Positions 59,583-64,000 of a stretch of 64,000 bases of DNA are shown piece after piece; position 1 is the first letter of the stretch; each line of letters begins with the position of its first letter. Under the pieces are notes generated by a model that was given only the letters and a program-made list of their open reading frames with translations, searched no databases and had not been told where the DNA came from. Source of the DNA: Sphingomonas pituitosa NBRC 102491 (GTDB lineage Bacteria > Pseudomonadota > Alphaproteobacteria > Sphingomonadales > Sphingomonadaceae). The position numbers were made by a program, and so were the translations under genes. The stretch lies in the NCBI RefSeq assembly GCF_001598435.1, contig NZ_BCYY01000007.1, positions 1 through 64,000 of the forward strand, given 5' to 3'.

Positions 59583-59616
59583 AAAAGGGCCGCGAGCATC
59601 GCTCGCGGCCCTTTTT
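59583..59616. terminator. Bidirectional intrinsic terminator between the PEP-CTERM gene and flgB
   Basis: A perfect 15-bp stem (AAAAGGGCCGCGAGC with its complement) around an ATC loop, with T tracts on both strands. It can end the PEP-CTERM gene and the flaEY-flgB transcript. Confidence 0.94.
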
Positions 59617-59637
59617 GCTGTCCGCGAGAGCGGGGCG

Positions 59638-60054
59638 TCAGCCGCCGGCCTTGCCCAGCGCGGTCTTCAGCAGCACCATCTGCTTGCGGTAGATATTGGT
59701 CATCGCGCTGAAATCGGCCTGCACCTTACCCATCTTGAGCAGCTGGTCTTCCAGCGTGACGTTGTTGCCGTCGGGCTTGGTCTCGGTCACGTCCTTGTCG
59801 AACACCAGGCCGCTGCCCACGGGCTGCACCGCGCCCAGGTTCTTCATCGTGCCGGTCAGTTCGACGCGCGGCTTGGCAATGCTGATGCCGCCCGCGCCCT
59901 GGAGCAGATCGCCGAAGTTGGGCTCGGAGACGTCGCGCGACTTGTAGCCGGGCGTTTCGCTGTTCGCGAGGTTCTGCGCGATCACCTGCTGGCGCTGCGA
60001 CAGATTCTGCATCCGCATCTGGATCGCGGAGAAGATGGTGGGCATGTCGGACAT
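59638..60054 (-). CDS. flgB: Flagellar proximal rod protein FlgB
   Basis: The 138-residue protein has the FlgB N-terminal rod motif (LSQRQQVIAQNLANSETPGY followed by KSRDVSEPNFGD) and the C-terminal helix NNVTLEDQLLKMGKVQADFS. It is a proximal rod subunit. It follows the flaEY-like gene by three bases and is the end of that transcript. FlgC and FliE, which usually follow flgB, are not downstream here, so the rod genes are split. Confidence 0.93.
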   Translation of the reverse strand: MSDMPTIFSAIQMRMQNLSQRQQVIAQNLANSETPGYKSRDVSEPNFGDLLQGAGGISIAKPRVELTGTMKNLGAVQPVGSGLVFDKDVTETKPDGNNVTLEDQLLKMGKVQADFSAMTNIYRKQMVLLKTALGKAGG

Positions 60055-60057
60055 GGA

Positions 60058-62835
60058 TCAGAATCCCAGGGTTGTCGGGGTGCCGGCGGAGAGCCGCGAC
60101 AGCGCCGCCTGATAGTTTTTCAGCTGTGCCTGCTCGACGGCGGTCGATGCGCCCTTCTTGCCCGACTTGTTCGTGCCGGAGCCGTCGACGAACGCAGCCT
60201 TGCTGTCATCCCAATATAGAGAGCGATAGGCGGTCTGCGTCATCGAGACCGCATCTTTGATCTTGCCCAGCGCCGCCTTGGCATTGTCGATCGAAGCGAG
60301 GCTCAGCGCCTCCGTCAGTTCCAGACCATAGTTGCCGCCCGGCTTCACCTTGGGCGGCGTGCCGAGCACCACGGCCTGGTTGGCGATGCGCTGGGGCTCC
60401 ATCCCCAGTTTGGCGAGGGCGTCGGTCTCCGCGCTGCCGGCAATCAGTTCCAGCTCGTGCCCCTGCTTCATCGAGATGCGCAGCGACTGCACGCCGTCGA
60501 CCGTCGTGGCGCTGACGGTGCCCTTGGAGGCGCCGATCATGCCCTGGATGCGTTCGGCGATCGACTTCAGCGTGTCGTCCTTCTCGATCGTCACGCGGCG
60601 AACGGCGTAATTGTCCGCCTTGATCGAGAAATAGTCCCCGGCACGCAGCGTGGTCTGCGTGGTCACCTTGTCCGACACGCTCGGGTTGAGCACCCCGCGA
60701 TTGAAGCCAAGCGCCGACAGCGCCGTGCTGCCGCCCTTGTCGGCGGCGACCCGGACCGGCTCCATGCGGGTCTGGACCTGGCCGAACTGGCTGGTGTTGG
60801 CGATCGCGCCGGTGGCGGCATCGATGCGGGTCACGAACCCGTCGACCGGTCCGCGCCGCGGCGCGCCGAGATCTCCCGTGGTACGGCCGCCCGCATAGAT
60901 GCTGTCGCCCATGAAGGCGATGCTGTCGATCTGGTCGTCCTCGGTGGTGCCGACATAGGTGGTGGTGGCACTGGTGAGGTTCGCGTCGATCCGCGTGACG
61001 AAGCCGTCGCGGCCGGCGCTGAGCCCGTTGGCCTGCGTCCCGGCGATGGCGGCACTGGTCGCGCCGCCCACGCCGATCGTGCCATCGTCCGCCACCGCGA
61101 GTGCGCGCGCATCCGCGGTGCCGAGGCTGAAGCTGCCCAGGGTGGTCGACAGCGCATTCGCCTGCAGCTTCATCACGCTCGCCACCCCCTGGCTGGAGAC
61201 CAGGGCCAGCAGGTTGCCGTCCTTGTCCATCGCCAGGCTGTTGATGGTGTCGCTGCCGCCGGTGTTGATCGTGCGGCGCTCGGCGATCTTCCCGTTGGCG
61301 TCGATCCGCGCGATCATCGCGTCGCCGCCGTCCTTGTTGGCGATGCGTCCGGCGACGAACACCGAACCGTCCGCGCCCACCGTCACGGCGCGCGCGCTGT
61401 CCATGTCCTTGGAGACGACGAGGGTCGAGAATTGCTCGTCGCCATTGGCGGCGTATTTCGCAACGGCCATGTCGCCGTCGGCGGTGATGCCGTTGAAGCT
61501 GCCGGTCACGGTGCCGGCGACGACCACGCCGCCATCCGGCGCGAGCGAGACCGAAGCGCCCGTCGCGGAGCCGGAGGCGCCCAGGTTGCGCTGCCACACC
61601 ACCTTGCCGGCGCTGTCCATCTTGGTGAGGAACAGATTGTCGTCACCATCGGAAAGGTTCGCGCCGAGATCGCCCTTGGTCGTGCCGACCACATAGCTGA
61701 AGCCCTGCGCGTCGGTGACGCTCGCCGCCGCAGTTGTGCTGGCATAGACGTCACTGGTCTTGGTGGTGTTGAGCTTGACCTTGCCGTCGGGCCCTTCCAC
61801 CGCCGTGGTGACGTTGGTCGTCTTGCGGGCGACGACGTTCTGCTCGGTCCCCTGCCGATCCAGCGCCTGGATCGTCCCCATCGTGACCTTGCTATTGTCA
61901 CCCGCGGGATCGTTGAGGCGGAACACCTGGGTCGCGGTCGGCGCGTCCAGCGGCGTCTGGCCGGTCGTGACGACCAGCGAATCCTTGGCGCCCACCTGAT
62001 CGAGGCTCACCTGCTCCAGGCCGTCGGGCGTGTTGAGCTTCAGGCTCCACATGCCGTCCTTGAATTCCGGCTGGAACCGCGCGTGCCATTTGCTGACCGG
62101 CTCGCCCTTGCTGTCGGTCAGCACGGTGCCGTCGGTCTTGGTGGCGAGCACCGAGCTGATCTGCGCGTTGAGCGCTTCGGCGACCGAATTGATCGTCGGC
62201 GGTTGCGGCCCGGTCGAGAGATCGACCGTGAAGCTCTGCGACTGGCTGCCGCGCTTGATGTTGACGACGAACTGCTCGTTGCCGGTCAGCCCCGGCAACG
62301 GGTCCGACGCCTTCTTCACCAGCGGCTTGCCCTTGGTATCATACAGGTTCGTCGCGGCGAGCTCGCTCGTCTTGACGGTCGAGCTGGGCTTGCCGAAACC
62401 GAGGTTGATCTTGTCCGAGGGCGAAGTGACCAGATAGTTCTGCAGGTCCGACAGGCCCTTGGCGAAGACCTTCTGATATTGGGCGCGCTGCGCGTCGGAC
62501 GTGGTCTTGTCGCTGGCCGCCTCGGCGAGCACGCGCAGCTTGTCCAGCGCCTTGAACGCGGTGAAGCTGGTCTGCACGTCGTCCGGCAGCAGCGCCCCGT
62601 TGCTGTCGCTGGATACCGGCTGAATCAGCGTGCGCGCGGCGAGGATCGAGGTGAGCTGGGAGGAAGTGGCGGTGCCGTCCTTGTCCTTCCAGGGCGGCGC
62701 GGTCGGCGCGGTGTTGAACAGGGCCTTGGCCGTGCGGACGGCCTTGCTCTCGAAAGTCGGCATGGCGCTCGTCGCGAACGAGTTCTGCCCGGTGAGCACA
62801 CTCAGCCCGATCAGATTTGCCGATAAATTAACCAT
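60058..62835 (-). CDS. flaEY: FlaEY-type large flagellar regulatory protein
   Basis: The 925-residue protein begins MVNLSANLIGLSVLTGQNSF and contains a helical N-terminal region. A series of beta-propeller repeats lies at about 378-680 (GFSYVVGTTKGDLGANLSDG, VVWQRNLG, GSVFVAGRIANKDGGDAMIA). The C-terminal region resembles hook-associated proteins (LKSIAERIQGMIGASKGTVS). Size and order match FlaEY of Caulobacter, a regulator of flagellin. The ATG at 62835 is chosen because the longer antisense frame overlaps fliG. flgB follows three bases later. Confidence 0.75.
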   Translation of the reverse strand: MVNLSANLIGLSVLTGQNSFATSAMPTFESKAVRTAKALFNTAPTAPPWKDKDGTATSSQLTSILAARTLIQPVSSDSNGALLPDDVQTSFTAFKALDKLRVLAEAASDKTTSDAQRAQYQKVFAKGLSDLQNYLVTSPSDKINLGFGKPSSTVKTSELAATNLYDTKGKPLVKKASDPLPGLTGNEQFVVNIKRGSQSQSFTVDLSTGPQPPTINSVAEALNAQISSVLATKTDGTVLTDSKGEPVSKWHARFQPEFKDGMWSLKLNTPDGLEQVSLDQVGAKDSLVVTTGQTPLDAPTATQVFRLNDPAGDNSKVTMGTIQALDRQGTEQNVVARKTTNVTTAVEGPDGKVKLNTTKTSDVYASTTAAASVTDAQGFSYVVGTTKGDLGANLSDGDDNLFLTKMDSAGKVVWQRNLGASGSATGASVSLAPDGGVVVAGTVTGSFNGITADGDMAVAKYAANGDEQFSTLVVSKDMDSARAVTVGADGSVFVAGRIANKDGGDAMIARIDANGKIAERRTINTGGSDTINSLAMDKDGNLLALVSSQGVASVMKLQANALSTTLGSFSLGTADARALAVADDGTIGVGGATSAAIAGTQANGLSAGRDGFVTRIDANLTSATTTYVGTTEDDQIDSIAFMGDSIYAGGRTTGDLGAPRRGPVDGFVTRIDAATGAIANTSQFGQVQTRMEPVRVAADKGGSTALSALGFNRGVLNPSVSDKVTTQTTLRAGDYFSIKADNYAVRRVTIEKDDTLKSIAERIQGMIGASKGTVSATTVDGVQSLRISMKQGHELELIAGSAETDALAKLGMEPQRIANQAVVLGTPPKVKPGGNYGLELTEALSLASIDNAKAALGKIKDAVSMTQTAYRSLYWDDSKAAFVDGSGTNKSGKKGASTAVEQAQLKNYQAALSRLSAGTPTTLGF

Positions 62836-62861
62836 GATCCGATCCGTCCCTTCCCCATTCA

Positions 62862-62871
62862 TTCCTATAAT
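62862..62871 (+). promoter_or_regulatory. Motility-type promoter motif upstream of fliG
   Basis: Reads TTCCTATAAT, 49-58 bases before the fliG ATG. The same bases read TATTAT on the other strand, about 30 bases before flaEY, so the -10 regions may overlap. Confidence 0.6.
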
Positions 62872-62919
62872 AGAGGAGAGCGCGGCCTTGCGGGTGCGCG
62901 CGGACCATTTTCTGCAGGG

Positions 62920-63960
62920 ATGAGCATGGCTTCTGTCGCCACGGTGGGTGAACCGCCCGAACTGAAGAAATTCTCGGGACCGCAGCGCGCGGCCGCGCTG
63001 ATGCTCGCGCTCGGCAAGGAGCATGGCGCGCCGATCTGGGACCAGCTTTCCACCGACGAGATCAAGGAGCTTTCCTCGACCATTTCCAACCTGGGGCGTA
63101 TCCCCAGCGTGGTCGTCGAATATCTGCTCGTCCAGTTCACCGGCGAAGTGGCGAGCATGGCCTCGCTGCATGGCAGCTACGAAACGACCGAGCGCCTGCT
63201 CGCCGGCATTCTGCCGAACGACAAGGTGAAGGAGATCATGGAGGATATCCGTGGTCCCTCCGGCCGGACGATGTGGGACAAACTGTCCAATGTCTCCGAA
63301 ACCGTGCTGGCCGGCGCGCTCAAGCAGGAATATCCGCAGACCGTCGCCGTGATCCTTTCCAAGCTGCGCCCGGACCATGCAGCGCGCGTGCTCGCCGAGC
63401 TGCCGCGCGAATTTGCGGTGGACGTGATCATGCGCATGCTGCGGATGGACACGGTGCAGAAGGAAGTGATCAATCAGGTCGAGCAGACGCTCAAGACCGA
63501 ATTCATGACCAACCTCTCCCGCTCGCAGAAGCGCGATCCGCACGAGAGCATGGCCGAGCTGTTCAACTCGCTCGACCGCTCGACCGAGGAAGCGATGCTC
63601 ACCGCGCTCGACGCCAAGGCGCCGGAAAGCGCCGAGCGCATCCGCGCGCTCATGTTCACGTTCGAGGATCTCGCCAACCTGCTGCCGCCGGCGATCGCCT
63701 CGATCGTCCGAAATGCCGACAAGCGCGAGATGGCGCTGGCGCTGAAGGGCGCACCGGAGCAGCTGAAGACGATGTTCTTCAGCGCGATGACCGAGCGCGC
63801 CGCCAAGCTGATGCGCGAGGACATGGCCGGCATGGGCCCGGTGCGTGCCCGCGATTGCGAAGAGGCGCAGTCGAGCCTTGTTCGCCTGGCCAAGGACCTT
63901 GCCGATCGCGGCGAGATCCTGCTGGTCGATCCCAAGTCCGACGATGCAATGATTATCTGA
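62920..63960 (+). CDS. fliG: Flagellar motor switch protein FliG
   Basis: The 346-residue protein has the FliG domains: N-terminal KKFSGPQRAAALMLALGKEH, middle ETVLAGALKQEYPQTVAVIL with the LRPDHAARVLAELP repeat, and a C-terminal torque helix region with MFTFEDLANLL. FliG links the MS ring to stators and CheY-dependent switching. AGGGATG... lies at the start codon, with a weak upstream site. It heads an operon continuing past the window edge. Confidence 0.95.
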   Translation: MSMASVATVGEPPELKKFSGPQRAAALMLALGKEHGAPIWDQLSTDEIKELSSTISNLGRIPSVVVEYLLVQFTGEVASMASLHGSYETTERLLAGILPNDKVKEIMEDIRGPSGRTMWDKLSNVSETVLAGALKQEYPQTVAVILSKLRPDHAARVLAELPREFAVDVIMRMLRMDTVQKEVINQVEQTLKTEFMTNLSRSQKRDPHESMAELFNSLDRSTEEAMLTALDAKAPESAERIRALMFTFEDLANLLPPAIASIVRNADKREMALALKGAPEQLKTMFFSAMTERAAKLMREDMAGMGPVRARDCEEAQSSLVRLAKDLADRGEILLVDPKSDDAMII

Positions 63961-63973
63961 GGAGCATGGCAGC

Positions 63974-64000
63974 ATGAGCATCCATGTCGAGCGCTTCGCC
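63974..64000 (+). CDS. Start of a probable FliH-type gene, cut by the window end
   Basis: Nine codons (MSIHVERFA) are visible, with GGAG ten bases before the ATG and only 13 bases after fliG. The identity is a guess from gene order, because fliH commonly follows fliG. Confidence 0.4.

Noticed and set aside
39419-62919. Sigma-54 promoters (TGGCAC-N5-TTGC) before flagellar genes
   Set aside because: Expected from Caulobacter, but no convincing -24/-12 pair was seen at the upstream regions examined; the CCTATAA motif was seen instead.

Overview
The window looks like a chromosome segment of a sphingomonad (order Sphingomonadales, class Alphaproteobacteria). The evidence is the high GC content, alphaproteobacterial flagellar genes (flaF, fliX, a flaEY-like gene, and flgI followed by a cheL/flgJ-like and an flbY-like gene), a FixL/FixJ-like pair, and C-terminal sorting tags of the PEPxxWA type, which are typical of this order. 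No rRNA, tRNA or intact insertion sequence was seen.

1-8362 holds a complete type I-C CRISPR-Cas locus on the minus strand: cas3-cas5c-cas8c-cas7c-cas4-cas1-cas2, then a leader, then an array of six visible repeats that is cut by the window start. 8363-9241 contains no gene I can support. 9242-14587 is mixed: a TPR-linked PRMT-like methyltransferase, a FadL-type outer-membrane protein, a DUF2147 protein, a subtilase, a YbaK-type deacylase and a hypothetical protein.

14647-28139 is a type II secretion (T2SS) island written as alternating strands. gspK, gspJ and a periplasmic-binding/LpoA-like gene are on minus, gspN on plus, gspE-gspF and gspL-gspM on minus, and gspG-H-I-C-D on plus. Three further minus-strand genes look like a second PilN/PilO/PilP-type inner-membrane set. 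No prepilin peptidase (gspO) is present, so it must lie elsewhere. Next to the island is a Tat-exported PKD-PhoX phosphatase (28299-30767), a plausible secreted or surface product. 30853-39418 carries a small lipoprotein, a tandem amidohydrolase pair (one without the HxH metal motif), a PAS histidine kinase with a FixJ-type regulator, a small unknown protein, and an outer-membrane porin of the alginate-export type.

39638-64000 is the motility region. It contains a chemoreceptor, flaF, a HAD-plus-methyltransferase pair, and then one tightly packed operon motA-STAS-cheY-cheA-cheW-cheR-cheB-cheY-cheD-orf110-motB-fliL. These are followed by a tandem PilZ protein, a GDSL hydrolase, fliX, flgI-cheL-flbY, a PEP-CTERM protein, flaEY-flgB, fliG and the first codons of a probable fliH. 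A short motif, close to CTTCCTATAAG or CATCCTATAAT, recurs upstream of eight transcription units here and links the HAD/methyltransferase pair, the PilZ protein and the porin to the motility regulon.
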